This document shows, one piece after another, positions 1-7,482 of a stretch of 64,000 bases of DNA; positions within the stretch are counted from its first letter, which is position 1, and every line of letters begins with the position of its first letter. The stretch is from Flammeovirgaceae bacterium. GTDB taxonomy: Bacteria > Bacteroidota > Bacteroidia > Cytophagales > Cyclobacteriaceae. The notes beneath the pieces were generated by a model. The model was not told the origin of the DNA. It did not search any database and worked only from the letters and a program-made list of their open reading frames with translations. A program made the translations under genes and the position numbers. Location of the stretch: assembly GCA_015180985.1 (NCBI GenBank), contig CP054185.1, forward strand, positions 1,543,001-1,607,000, in the 5' to 3' direction.

Positions 1-559
1 TATCAACTCCAGTATGGGGTCTAATTTTGTCTTGGGTTACGGGATCAAGTCGGGCTGAAGATATGCCCGATGTTATTTTAGGATCTTTTACAGGAGAAAT
101 GATTAGCTGATCATCGGCAAAGGTCTCAGCAGCATTTTGATCTTTAAATGGACCATATACTTTTCTGGCTGAACCATCTGAGTATTTAATGTCCCAAGCC
201 TCAAGCCCTTCCAATTCAATATGAGCAGTCACCTTATTCTCACTAAACGCATAAGTCGAGTTGTAATAGTACTTTTCCGCAATTGGATCCACATTAAAAA
301 ACCTGCCAATACCCGGATCATGGTTTCGCCACTTAAACTGAACCCAGCGAATGTTGAGTTCATCTTGCAGTTCCTGGGATTGAAAGAGTGTACGCTGCTC
401 ATACACTCCCGCCCGCTCCCCGGTAGTGTGTTGTAACCCAAAAGCAAAATAATCGCTGGAGCTTACTATGGGCGAGGGGGTGTGGGTAACGGTAATGTCA
501 TTCCCGCCTTTGGCGGGACAGGCAAAATGCACATCCACGTAAGTCACAGAGTACTTCAT
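1..559 (-). CDS. Truncated RHS-core protein with M23-peptidase-like tip (partial, runs off window)
   Basis: Open reading frame on the minus strand from an ATG at 559 that continues past base 1; a TAA lies directly upstream of the ATG. The first ~110 residues are an RHS-core remnant ([41 protein letters not shown]). After this the sequence becomes unique and ends at the edge with ARLDPVTQDKIRPHTGVD. That matches the first zinc-binding segment of M23/LytM peptidases (R-x-x-P-V-T...H-x-G-x-D), so the tip is probably a cell-wall or protein-cleaving metallopeptidase. The N-terminus ([18 protein letters not shown]) contains a REP-like hairpin read in frame. No signal peptide is present, and the fragment is far shorter than a full RHS protein, so it is an orphan cassette or a decayed end. 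The RHS origin is clear; the peptidase assignment rests on one motif. Confidence 0.7.
   Translation of the reverse strand, partial: MKYSVTYVDVHFACPAKGGNDITVTHTPSPIVSSSDYFAFGLQHTTGERAGVYEQRTLFQSQELQDELNIRWVQFKWRNHDPGIGRFFNVDPIAEKYYYNSTYAFSENKVTAHIELEGLEAWDIKYSDGSARKVYGPFKDQNAAETFADDQLIISPVKDPKITSGISSARLDPVTQDKIRPHTGVD
229..559 (-). repeat. RHS-core repeat copy 1
   Basis: One of four copies of an RHS-core segment in the first 7.4 kb. It is nearly identical in bases to copy 2 (1797-2058) across about 260 bp, both coding the variant ending NHDPxIGRFFNVDPIAEKYYYNSTYAFSEN. Its 5' junction and leader (to about 586) instead match copy 4 at 7354-7382. Confidence 0.85.
502..518. repeat. REP-like hairpin inside RHS fragment
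   Basis: TCCCGCC-TTT-GGCGGGA, a perfect 7-bp stem with a 3-nt loop. It sits in the coding frame of the minus-strand RHS fragment and adds residues CPAKGG relative to copies 2 and 3. The same hairpin is at 7297-7313. Confidence 0.75.
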
Positions 560-586
560 TTATAACCTAATTTACCGAATACCTTC

Positions 587-606
587 GGAGGGAGACTCTG
601 CGGGGA
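587..606. repeat. Partial copy of a REP-like repeat
   Basis: GGAGGGAGACTCTGC followed by GGGGAA. The 15-nt core is also found at 8938-8952, where it forms the 3' half of a palindrome. It starts exactly where the leader of RHS copy 1 stops matching the leader of RHS copy 4. Confidence 0.55.
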
Positions 607-689
607 AGGAAAAATAATCATCTGTGCCTGTGTTTCCGATAATGATTCCTGTAGTGGTATCCCAAAGTGGGAACAAGGACTGAGGTTGC

Positions 690-1154
690 TTAGTAATACG
701 ATGGATAGCCCTCAATAAACTCCACAACCAACAATTTTCTATCCACGAGATAAACTCCTATAACATTATCAGTTGGTTTGATCTCGATATATGCTAAACT
801 TCCATTATTTAATCTGATCCCTAAATTTTTAACTTCTTTTTTCTTACCAACATTAATGTACTCTGCTAACCCCAAAGCCTCGTCTGTTGAAATAGTCTTG
901 TTAATGATTACTTCATTGTTGATAATTAAGGTTATTTTATCTTTAAGGAAACCGGTTTCGAAAAACAAATGTATATCGTCCTCCAATTTTTTACTTACCT
1001 CCTTATCCTTAAAAGATGATCTCGTCTCTACTCTACGTTTTTCAGAATAATTAATTCTGATATCATAAGATATTTTCTGTTGCTCTTGGGCATAAGAACA
1101 ACTATTAAAATATATTGCCAGTGCAATTAGCAACTGCGGATTTGCCTTTATCAT
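690..1154 (-). CDS. Small secreted protein, candidate immunity partner of the metzincin tip
   Basis: A 154-residue protein with an N-terminal hydrophobic segment (LLIALAIYF) followed by SCSYAQ, consistent with export; Cys19 could also be a lipobox, but it is not a clean one. The rest is charged, with no family I recognise. Its start lies 5 nt after the stop of the RHS/metzincin gene at 1160, so the two are very probably co-translated. A small, unique, exported protein directly after a polymorphic toxin tip is the usual position of an immunity protein or inhibitor, here acting outside the cytoplasm. The role is inferred from position only. Confidence 0.6.
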   Translation of the reverse strand: MIKANPQLLIALAIYFNSCSYAQEQQKISYDIRINYSEKRRVETRSSFKDKEVSKKLEDDIHLFFETGFLKDKITLIINNEVIINKTISTDEALGLAEYINVGKKKEVKNLGIRLNNGSLAYIEIKPTDNVIGVYLVDRKLLVVEFIEGYPSYY

Positions 1155-1159
1155 AATTA

Positions 1160-2257
1160 TTACTGCTTTTGTTGTTTCTTGACGTTTGAATAAATGTGTT
1201 TGAGTTGCCTGCTGTTGATGTTTGTTCTCTTGCTAACGTCATCATGAGTTCCAACAACTCCAGTTTGTCTCATGAGATTGTTTGGTCCAACCGGTAAGCC
1301 GTTTCTATCAACATTTTTCCCTGGTTCATTATGGTGCAATCCACCAGTATGACCTATTTCGTGAGCGCCAGTTCTATTGATTTCATCGGGAGTATCTCCG
1401 CTTCCAACACTAACCTGAATTCTGTTTTTTTGAGTGTCTCCAATTTCATCAACTTTACCCGGAACCCAGGAACCCAATTTTTTCCCTTCTTTATCTTCAA
1501 CCTCCTTAACCATATCAAGATAAAAATCAGAATTTGGATCAATATCAGATTCAAAGTTTAAAACGACTACGGTTTTAAAATGAGTATTACTTTCACTATC
1601 AAATCCAGAAAAGCTCTTTTCAGTCTGCCTCGCTATTCCAAAGGCTACTTCTTTTACCTTTGATTGATCAAGCTCCGCAGAGTTTTTGACTTTCAATGTA
1701 ATGGTAAAATTGATCTGGTTTGAGCCATCCTTATTTTTATCTTGAATAGATTCCCATTCCAATCCCTCCAATTCTCTTCCGTCTATTACTCGATTCTCAC
1801 TAAACGCATAAGTCGAGTTGTAATAGTATTTTTCCGCAATTGGATCTACATTAAAAAACCTCCCAATGCTTGGATCATGGTTTCGCCATTTAAATTGAAC
1901 CCAGCCAATGTTAAGTTCATCTTGCAGTTCCTGAGTTTGAAAGAGTGTCCGCTGCTCATACACTCCCGCCCGCTCCCCGGTAGTGTGTTGCAGGCCAAAC
2001 GCAAAGTAATCGCTGGAGCTTACTATGGGTGAGGGGGTGTGGGTAACGGTTATATCGTCAAAATAAAGATCAACGTAGGTAGGGTGCTCGTTGCTTACAA
2101 ACACACAGGCAAAGCCAGGCTCCCTAACAGTTACTTCTTTAAATAAGTAATCATGCGGGGGTTGTTTTACGGTGGGGCTGCTTTGCAGGCCAACCGTGGT
2201 AATTTGTTTCCAGGCGGCATCTAAATTGTTGTCTTTGTTCTGCGAGGGCATAAGCAT
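1160..2257 (-). CDS. Truncated RHS-core protein with metzincin-type peptidase tip
   Basis: 365 residues. Residues ~12-150 are RHS core ([58 protein letters not shown]). The tip begins near residue 155 and carries HEIGHTGGLHH at about residue 300, the complete HExxHxxGxxH zinc site of metzincins, followed about 25 residues later by NNLMRQT, a likely Met-turn. A catalytically intact extracellular zinc peptidase is therefore plausible. The start (MLMPSQNKDNN) replaces the longer N-terminus of copy 3, so the RHS barrel itself is missing. The ATG overlaps the stop of the preceding gene by one base (TAATG), implying translational coupling. The downstream neighbour at 1154 is the candidate inhibitor. 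Confidence 0.8.
   Translation of the reverse strand: MLMPSQNKDNNLDAAWKQITTVGLQSSPTVKQPPHDYLFKEVTVREPGFACVFVSNEHPTYVDLYFDDITVTHTPSPIVSSSDYFAFGLQHTTGERAGVYEQRTLFQTQELQDELNIGWVQFKWRNHDPSIGRFFNVDPIAEKYYYNSTYAFSENRVIDGRELEGLEWESIQDKNKDGSNQINFTITLKVKNSAELDQSKVKEVAFGIARQTEKSFSGFDSESNTHFKTVVVLNFESDIDPNSDFYLDMVKEVEDKEGKKLGSWVPGKVDEIGDTQKNRIQVSVGSGDTPDEINRTGAHEIGHTGGLHHNEPGKNVDRNGLPVGPNNLMRQTGVVGTHDDVSKRTNINSRQLKHIYSNVKKQQKQ
1797..2250 (-). repeat. RHS-core repeat copy 2
   Basis: Shares the GRFFNVDPIAEKYY variant with copy 1 over about 260 bp. It also shares the upstream segment DAAWKQITTVGLQ...VSNEHPTYVD with copy 3 (3830-4020), which copies 1 and 4 lack. It is thus a mosaic of the two subfamilies. 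Confidence 0.85.
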
Positions 2258-2862
2258 TAGCGAAAAATGAAAGCCCTTTTATCCCTTAAATAACAGGAAA
2301 TATCGCACCCTGAGACTTTTGTCTTAGTTTTATTCAATGTCAAAAGGCAGTTCAGATCAATATCCTCAATGTAAAAGTTTCTAATAAATTGACTTTTCTT
2401 CTTGTAATACATTTCGACTTTATAATCAACTTTTATCAAACTCTTGATCAGTCTATCGAAGTCATTTTCAAGAAATCCTTTAAGTCGATAGAAAAGATTG
2501 TCTGTAAAGTTATACGCTAAAATATAATCACAGTCGCCAAGCACAAGATTAGCTTTGTAATCGGAGATTGTTCTATCACTTGGGGGAATAATGTTTTGAT
2601 TGATTACTGTATCCAATTCCGTCTTTCTTTTTTCAATCAGAATAAAGATCACAAAATTTGAATTGAATCCTGTTGATTTTAGAATACGTCCATGCATTCG
2701 AGATTGAAGAAAATCAACATCATGGATGCTATAAATACCTGACTCTAAACACTTAAGTTTTGCCGTGAATATCAGATTTGTTGTATCCAAAATGTTTTGC
2801 TGCGCCCAACTGACATGATTTAAGCATAAAAAGAAAACAAGGTGTATTAAATATTTTTTCAT
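2257..2862 (-). CDS. Secreted protein of unknown family, candidate immunity partner of the HEGGH tip
   Basis: 201 residues with a clear signal peptide (MKKYLIHLVFFLCLNHVSWAQ). The mature part is AT-rich in coding and has several Lys/Asp-rich stretches and four cysteines; I recognise no domain. It starts 2 nt after the RHS/zincin gene at 2865 and its stop overlaps the next RHS gene start by one base, so it is locked into a tip-partner-tip-partner series. By position it is a candidate inhibitor or immunity protein that works in the periplasm or at the surface. It shares no visible sequence similarity with the partners at 690 and 5899. Confidence 0.6.
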   Translation of the reverse strand: MKKYLIHLVFFLCLNHVSWAQQNILDTTNLIFTAKLKCLESGIYSIHDVDFLQSRMHGRILKSTGFNSNFVIFILIEKRKTELDTVINQNIIPPSDRTISDYKANLVLGDCDYILAYNFTDNLFYRLKGFLENDFDRLIKSLIKVDYKVEMYYKKKSQFIRNFYIEDIDLNCLLTLNKTKTKVSGCDISCYLRDKRAFIFR

Positions 2863-2864
2863 GG

Positions 2865-4490
2865 CTACTGGTCTTTTTTACTTTTACTAAGCTCTTTTTT
2901 TCTCTCATCATATCTTCTTTCTGCTGCTCTTGCAGCCTCTCCATTTGGATCACCTGGTCTATGGCCTATTTCGAAATCATTGGGACCATAAGGATTATTT
3001 TCGAGATAGACCCTGTAATAATAAAATAAGTTATGTGCAAGGTACTGGGCGTGCCCTCCTTCATGTGCGAGCATGCGACCAGGTGCGTTAGTTCCGTAAC
3101 CTGATGCAGGCACAACAACTTTTATAGTCCCTTTTCCATAACTTGAATAAGGAATATAATAGGGCTGTCCATTATGATTTTGCGTTAATGCGAGATTATT
3201 TTCGTTGTTAGGAGATGCATGGGTTGTCCCATAGATTTGTTTGCCATCCTGTTTAGCCTGCTGTTCGCTTGTTGCAACCTCTACATAGATGTCAACCTTG
3301 TTACCTCCTGCATCAGTGAGATTATCTAATGCTGTGAAGAATTCACCATCAGTATTTTTCAGGTCTTGAATAGCTTTCTCTGCTGAAATATATTTGCTTT
3401 TAATGTCATTGAATTCTTTTTTTGATTCCCTGTATTCCGTCTTTTGTTCTTTAGTCCAAGTTTTGCGTTTTTTATCACCTACGTCAGCCTTAGCTGCATC
3501 AAATCTTGATTTTGCTTTATTATAGTCGCCTGCATATGCATTTATTACCTCTTTTCCGTTTGGATCAATAAAGATTAACGGATTATTTAACGCATAGGTA
3601 TATGGACTTACTATTGTAAATTTAGCAGCTAAAGGATCGACTGCATTCCACCTTCCAATCTCCGGCATATACATCCTTGCCCCATAATCCAACCACCCAA
3701 TGTTCAACTCATCCTGCAACTCCTTGCCATTGTACAGATACCGCTGCTCATACACCCCTGCCCGTTCACCGGTAGTGTGCTGCAACCCAAACGCAAAATA
3801 ATCGCTGGAGCTTACAATGGGCGAGGGGGTGTGGGTAACGGTAATGTCATCAAAGTATACATCTACGTACGTGGGGTGTTCGTTGCTTACAAACACATAG
3901 GCATAGCCCGGCTCGCGCACGGTTACTTCTTTAAACAGGTAATCGTGGGGCGGTTGTTTTACCGTTGGGCTGCTTTGCAGGCCTACTGTTGTAATTTGTT
4001 TCCAGGCGGCATCCATTAAGTTATAGTCTTTGTCAAACAGCAAAATGGTAACAAAGGCTTTGGGTGCAGTCTCGTCATCATCGGGATGGTCGCCACCGGG
4101 CACGGCCGTGGCGTAGCTGTTCAGCCCGCTGTAGAGTTTGCCCAACTCACCGGTGGCTGTACTGCTGGTACCAAAGGCCGAGGCGAGGGCTGTAATAAAA
4201 GAGGTAGTGTTGGAAGTACTGCCCGGGTTCATGTACTTGGCCCACGCGCCAATGCTTACCTTGTCGCCCGGCAGCACGGAAATGGATTTGCCTACACCCA
4301 CGCGTCCGTTTACGCCACCGTTGAGATGCTGTACATGGGTATAGGTTGTTCCGGCATCCGTATGATCAACCAGATCAAAACTCGTGCGGAAGTAGTTGGT
4401 GAAGTTGGTGTTGGTGGAAGTTTCAAAGCTGGCCGTGCTGGTTAAAGGCGTTTGGGTTTTAGCGGTATACGTTAAGTGTTTTACTGACAT
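2865..4490 (-). CDS. Truncated RHS-core protein with HEGGH zinc-peptidase-like tip
   Basis: 541 residues, the longest of the four fragments. Residues 1-300 are the end of an RHS/YD protein, including [71 protein letters not shown] and NNPLIFIDPNGKEV, the usual end of the RHS core. The tip begins with a Lys/Glu-rich helical segment (AKSRFDAAKADVGDKKRKT) and carries MLAHEGGHAQYLAH near residue 471, an HExxH zinc motif with a third His, then an acidic and basic C-terminal tail (EAARAAERRYDERKKE). The ATG at 4490 once overlapped the stop of the lipoprotein gene upstream (TGATG), before an IS256 element landed between them, so this short start seems genuine. Confidence 0.8.
   Translation of the reverse strand: MSVKHLTYTAKTQTPLTSTASFETSTNTNFTNYFRTSFDLVDHTDAGTTYTHVQHLNGGVNGRVGVGKSISVLPGDKVSIGAWAKYMNPGSTSNTTSFITALASAFGTSSTATGELGKLYSGLNSYATAVPGGDHPDDDETAPKAFVTILLFDKDYNLMDAAWKQITTVGLQSSPTVKQPPHDYLFKEVTVREPGYAYVFVSNEHPTYVDVYFDDITVTHTPSPIVSSSDYFAFGLQHTTGERAGVYEQRYLYNGKELQDELNIGWLDYGARMYMPEIGRWNAVDPLAAKFTIVSPYTYALNNPLIFIDPNGKEVINAYAGDYNKAKSRFDAAKADVGDKKRKTWTKEQKTEYRESKKEFNDIKSKYISAEKAIQDLKNTDGEFFTALDNLTDAGGNKVDIYVEVATSEQQAKQDGKQIYGTTHASPNNENNLALTQNHNGQPYYIPYSSYGKGTIKVVVPASGYGTNAPGRMLAHEGGHAQYLAHNLFYYYRVYLENNPYGPNDFEIGHRPGDPNGEAARAAERRYDERKKELSKSKKDQ
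3660..4020 (-). repeat. RHS-core repeat copy 3
   Basis: Codes the variant [21 protein letters not shown] shared with copy 4 (7085-7354), while its upstream half (DAAWKQ...EHPTYVDVYFDD) is shared with copy 2. It lacks the REP hairpin carried by copies 1 and 4. Confidence 0.85.
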
Positions 4491-4500
4491 CAGTTACGAA

Positions 4501-4509
4501 CTCTTTTCG
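4501..4509. repeat. Target-site duplication, left
   Basis: CTCTTTTCG, matched exactly at 5910-5918. Joining the two flanks with one copy restores a reading frame that ends in VKSKRVRN-stop, with its TGA overlapping the next ATG, which supports these as the exact borders of the insertion. Confidence 0.75.
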
Positions 4510-5909
4510 GACACTGCCTAATTAAGTGTGTAAGTGCTGGGTAACGACTAAGCAACTGCGTAAAGGTTTTATATTTTGCATCTGCCTTCGAAGATAGTTA
4601 AAAATTGATTTACGATTAGTGGCCAGTTTCTCACGGGCAAGGTCCATTTTTTGGTGATCTCCCGTAAAGCCAGGTACACCGCTTTCACCACCGCCTGGTC
4701 GTCAGGGAACGAAAGTTTGTTGTTGGTATACTTGCGGATTTTTCCGTTGAGATTTTCGATAATGTTCGTGGTATAGATCAGCGTTCGGATTTCGATCGGA
4801 TAATCGAAGAAGTGCGTGAGGTTATCCCAATTCGTTTTCCACGACTTGATAGCATGCGGATATTTTTTGCCCCATGTTACTTCAAGCTGCTCTAAGGCTT
4901 GAGCAGCCAGCTCTTTGTTTGGTGCTCCGTAAACAGTCTTCAAATCGGCTACAAATTGTTTCTTGTCTTTCCAGACAACGTAGCGAAGCGCATTTCTGAT
5001 CTGATGAACTACACAAATCTGGGTTACCGATTGGGTAAACACGCTGGTGATTGCATCGGTGAAGCCCTTCAGATTATCGGTGCTGGTGATGAGAATATCT
5101 TCCACGCCACGGCTTTTTAAATCAGTAAGTACACTTATCCAGAATGAAGCACTTTCGCTTTCACCCAGCCACATGCCCAATACTTCCTTAAACCCCTGAG
5201 CATTAAGGCCTACGGCCAGGTAAATGGTTTTGTTGATCACCTTCCCATTCTGCCGGACTTTGAATACGATCCCATCCATCCACACCACAAAGTACACCGA
5301 TGAAAGAGGCCTGCTTTGCCACTCCGTTACCAACGTATGTACCCGCGAGGTAACGTTGGAAATAGTGGCATCCGAAACATTCACACCATAGATTTCCCGG
5401 ATTTGTATTTCAATGTCGCGTACGCTCATACCCCGGGCATATAAGGAGATGATAATTTCTTCGATGCCTTCTACGAACCGGCTGCGCTTGGGAACCAGGA
5501 CGGGCTCAAACGTGCTGTTCCGATCCCGAGGTACTTCTATCTGTAGTTCACCTCGCGTGGTCTTGATGGTCTTACGGGTTTTTCCGTTCCGTGAGTTCCC
5601 GGAGTTAATCCCTTCTGGTGAATGTTTGGCATAGCCCAAATGGCCATCGAGTTCACCTTCCAGCATTTGCTCCATGCCCTTTTTGAAAAGTTCATCGATA
5701 AAGCTGTTGAGGTCTTTCGAATTCTTAAATTGCTTGAGAAACTCAGGGGTGAGCATCTCTTTGAGTAGTGGGTGTTGTTCTTGATTTTCCATGGTAACTG
5801 TGTTTAAAGTTAAGTCTTTAAATGCAACCGATTCGGCTGAAAGTGGTACATTCCACATCCCCTTTCAGCAAGGCCGAATCGGGCCTTTACACAGTTGCTT
5901 AGTCGTTAC
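4510..5909 (-). mobile_element. IS256-family insertion sequence, about 1400 bp
   Basis: A complete IS with a mutator-type transposase and 9-bp direct repeats on both sides. The left end reads GACACTGCCTAATTAAGTG and the right end, on the other strand, reads GTAACGACTAAGCAACTG; both run into GTGTAA and align imperfectly. The left side has in addition an inner copy of the right-end sequence at 4541-4566 (25 of 26 bases), so it carries two terminal repeats in tandem. The element split the 3' end of the lipoprotein gene from the next RHS gene. Confidence 0.8.
4569..5792 (-). CDS. IS256-family (mutator type) transposase
   Basis: 407 residues from the ATG at 5792 (MENQEQHPLLKEML); an upstream in-frame ATG at 5858 would add 22 residues but lies in the terminal region of the element and is less likely. 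DDE residues are visible in VVWMDGIVFKVR, ITSTDNLKGF and TTNIIENLNGKIRK, with the family's CVVHQIRNALRYV motif between the second D and the E. RNGKTRKTIKTTRGELQIEVPRDR near residue 70 and GMSVRDIEIQIREIYGVNVS near 120 are also typical. Length is normal for the family, so the enzyme looks intact. It cuts and pastes or copies the element through a circular form, with 8-9 bp target duplication, as known for IS256. Confidence 0.93.
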   Translation of the reverse strand: MENQEQHPLLKEMLTPEFLKQFKNSKDLNSFIDELFKKGMEQMLEGELDGHLGYAKHSPEGINSGNSRNGKTRKTIKTTRGELQIEVPRDRNSTFEPVLVPKRSRFVEGIEEIIISLYARGMSVRDIEIQIREIYGVNVSDATISNVTSRVHTLVTEWQSRPLSSVYFVVWMDGIVFKVRQNGKVINKTIYLAVGLNAQGFKEVLGMWLGESESASFWISVLTDLKSRGVEDILITSTDNLKGFTDAITSVFTQSVTQICVVHQIRNALRYVVWKDKKQFVADLKTVYGAPNKELAAQALEQLEVTWGKKYPHAIKSWKTNWDNLTHFFDYPIEIRTLIYTTNIIENLNGKIRKYTNNKLSFPDDQAVVKAVYLALREITKKWTLPVRNWPLIVNQFLTIFEGRCKI

Positions 5910-6339
5910 CTCTTTTCGATTTGACAAATGGGTAATTTTTAAGATTAAACCCATTATATCGTTTTGTAAAACAGATTGTATCATTTTCTATAAGTGGAAA
6001 AATATAACTCCTGTCTCTAAAAGCTAGCTTTGTATTTATTTTCTCACCTTTCCTTGGTGCATTGACTTGGCTATCAATATTAATCTGGTTTGGATTAATC
6101 AATAAAATACTTTGGTTAGTGATGCGCTCCCACTTACCAGCAAACGAAAAAGATAAATCTCCGGATACTGCATTTCTCATTACAAAAGTTGAATCGTAAT
6201 TCAGGTTAATAATTATATTCCTGTACGGAGAATCCGAAAACTTATAGTTGTATTTAAACATTTTCGTTGCCGGATTACAACTAAATAAATAAGTTGTTAT
6301 AAAAAATACGCCAATTATTGAAGTTAGGTCAGTTTTCAT
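5899..6339 (-). CDS. Lipoprotein, candidate immunity partner of the HESRH tip; 3' end altered by IS256
   Basis: 146 residues with a lipoprotein signal ([10 protein letters not shown], lipid Cys21) and a mature part of about 125 residues with alternating strands ([17 protein letters not shown]), resembling small lipocalin-like barrels, though no family is certain. Its ATG lies inside the end of the RHS gene at 6329 (11-nt overlap), so translation is coupled. The last three residues (GND) and the stop are supplied by the IS256 end; without the IS the protein would end RVRN. This minor change probably leaves the protein working. A role as membrane-anchored immunity protein or inhibitor is inferred from position. 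Confidence 0.65.
   Translation of the reverse strand: MKTDLTSIIGVFFITTYLFSCNPATKMFKYNYKFSDSPYRNIIINLNYDSTFVMRNAVSGDLSFSFAGKWERITNQSILLINPNQINIDSQVNAPRKGEKINTKLAFRDRSYIFPLIENDTICFTKRYNGFNLKNYPFVKSKRGND
5910..5918. repeat. Target-site duplication, right
   Basis: CTCTTTTCG directly after the IS256 right end; partner of 4501-4509. Confidence 0.75.
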
Positions 6340-7354
6340 TCCATTCTCTTGGATTATAAAATTGCTTAATATAAAGTGGCTCTTGAAGTCCTACCAGCAC
6401 TCCTTTCTGATGTGCTATGCGATTGACCATATTTCTGTTGATTTGGAATATGCTATTTATTCGTTCAGTAGGTGCGGATAAATTGCCTCTAGTCTGGTTA
6501 TAAAGACGTAAATGCTCCTTATTTTGAATTGGAACATAGATGTCAAAATTGATTTTTCCATCATAAGCATACTGTGCTCTGTAAGCACTTATCTCATCAT
6601 TAACACCGTACAGATTTCCAGCTACCCAATTACCATTTTCGTCTTTTTGAAAATTCGTCTCTCCCCTAACCAGTTGGCCACCATGACGAGATTCATGGAG
6701 TTTTGATCCCATTGTACCATCATGGAACAGTCCAACCACGCTTCCATCCTCTGAAATTGGAGTCGTCATTGGTTTCCCGTCTGTTGATTTCATGTATCTG
6801 AACTCAACATTTTCGTCTTTTCTCATGGCAGAAATATCACGCGCACTTTTCTCAAGTTCTTCAAGTCTTTCGGTTTTATCAGAAAAGTCTTTCCCCTTTG
6901 CTTTCAGTTTATCTACTTTCTTCCCAAGACCCTCAGCTTTCTTACCAATTTTTTTCTCAATTTTCTGGGCACGTTTTTCGTTCTTGTCATCAAACCACAT
7001 TCCATCAGGATCCAAATATCTTATTGAGTTGTTTGCACAATAGATGTAGGGACTGAATCTGAACCCTTTTTCAGCCAATGGATCCACCACTCCCCACCTC
7101 CCAATCTCCGGCATATACATCCTAGCCCCATAATCCAGCCATCCAACATTCAACTCATCCTGCAACTCCTTGCCATTGTACAGGTACCGCTGCTCATATA
7201 CCCCTGCCCGTTCACCGGTAGTATGCTGCAGGCCAAACGCAAAATAATCGCTGGAGCTTACGATGGGCGAGGGTGTGTGAGTAACGGTAATGTCATTCCC
7301 GCCTTTGGCGGGACAGGCAAAACGCACATCCACGTAAGTCACAGAGGACTTCAT
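6329..7354 (-). CDS. Truncated RHS-core protein with HESRH zincin-like tip
   Basis: 341 residues. Residues 1-115 are the RHS core end ([66 protein letters not shown]). Then a Lys/Glu-rich coiled segment ([20 protein letters not shown]) leads to a tip with [15 protein letters not shown] near residue 216 and [12 protein letters not shown] about 40 residues later. HExxH plus a downstream Glu-bearing helix is the layout of gluzincin-like zinc peptidases. The N-terminus carries the in-frame REP hairpin. It overlaps the lipoprotein gene at 6339 by 11 nt. The element upstream is an IS110, so any full-length parental RHS gene is no longer attached. Confidence 0.78.
   Translation of the reverse strand: MKSSVTYVDVRFACPAKGGNDITVTHTPSPIVSSSDYFAFGLQHTTGERAGVYEQRYLYNGKELQDELNVGWLDYGARMYMPEIGRWGVVDPLAEKGFRFSPYIYCANNSIRYLDPDGMWFDDKNEKRAQKIEKKIGKKAEGLGKKVDKLKAKGKDFSDKTERLEELEKSARDISAMRKDENVEFRYMKSTDGKPMTTPISEDGSVVGLFHDGTMGSKLHESRHGGQLVRGETNFQKDENGNWVAGNLYGVNDEISAYRAQYAYDGKINFDIYVPIQNKEHLRLYNQTRGNLSAPTERINSIFQINRNMVNRIAHQKGVLVGLQEPLYIKQFYNPREWNEN
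7085..7354 (-). repeat. RHS-core repeat copy 4
   Basis: Core variant as in copy 3 ([15 protein letters not shown]), but with the N-terminal junction and 28-bp leader of copy 1. Identity to the leader of copy 1 stops at 7382, where the IS110 region begins. Confidence 0.85.
7297..7313. repeat. REP-like hairpin inside RHS fragment
   Basis: TCCCGCC-TTT-GGCGGGA, identical to 502-518, again in frame within the RHS fragment. Confidence 0.75.
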
Positions 7355-7482
7355 TTATAACCTAATTTACCGAATACCTTCGTTCCGCCAAAGTATTCCG
7401 CAGATACTATGTTTGAAAGAGCATAAGCCCCAGTGTACTAACTTTAATAAGTTATTGTATTAAAACAAAACACTCGAGGCTT

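Noticed and set aside
4086-4445. 119-residue plus-strand open frame opposite the RHS gene
   Set aside because: It lies fully inside the strongly supported minus-strand RHS coding region and has a low-complexity sequence; it is a frame shadow.
4540-5910. IS256 borders at the inner GGTAACGAC repeat
   Set aside because: These borders give no matching target duplication, whereas 4510-5909 is flanked by perfect 9-bp repeats and restores a sensible reading frame.
1-7400. Toxin tips as nucleases or ADP-ribosyltransferases typical of RHS proteins
   Set aside because: No HNH, GHH or ART motifs were found; each tip instead shows a zinc-peptidase type motif.
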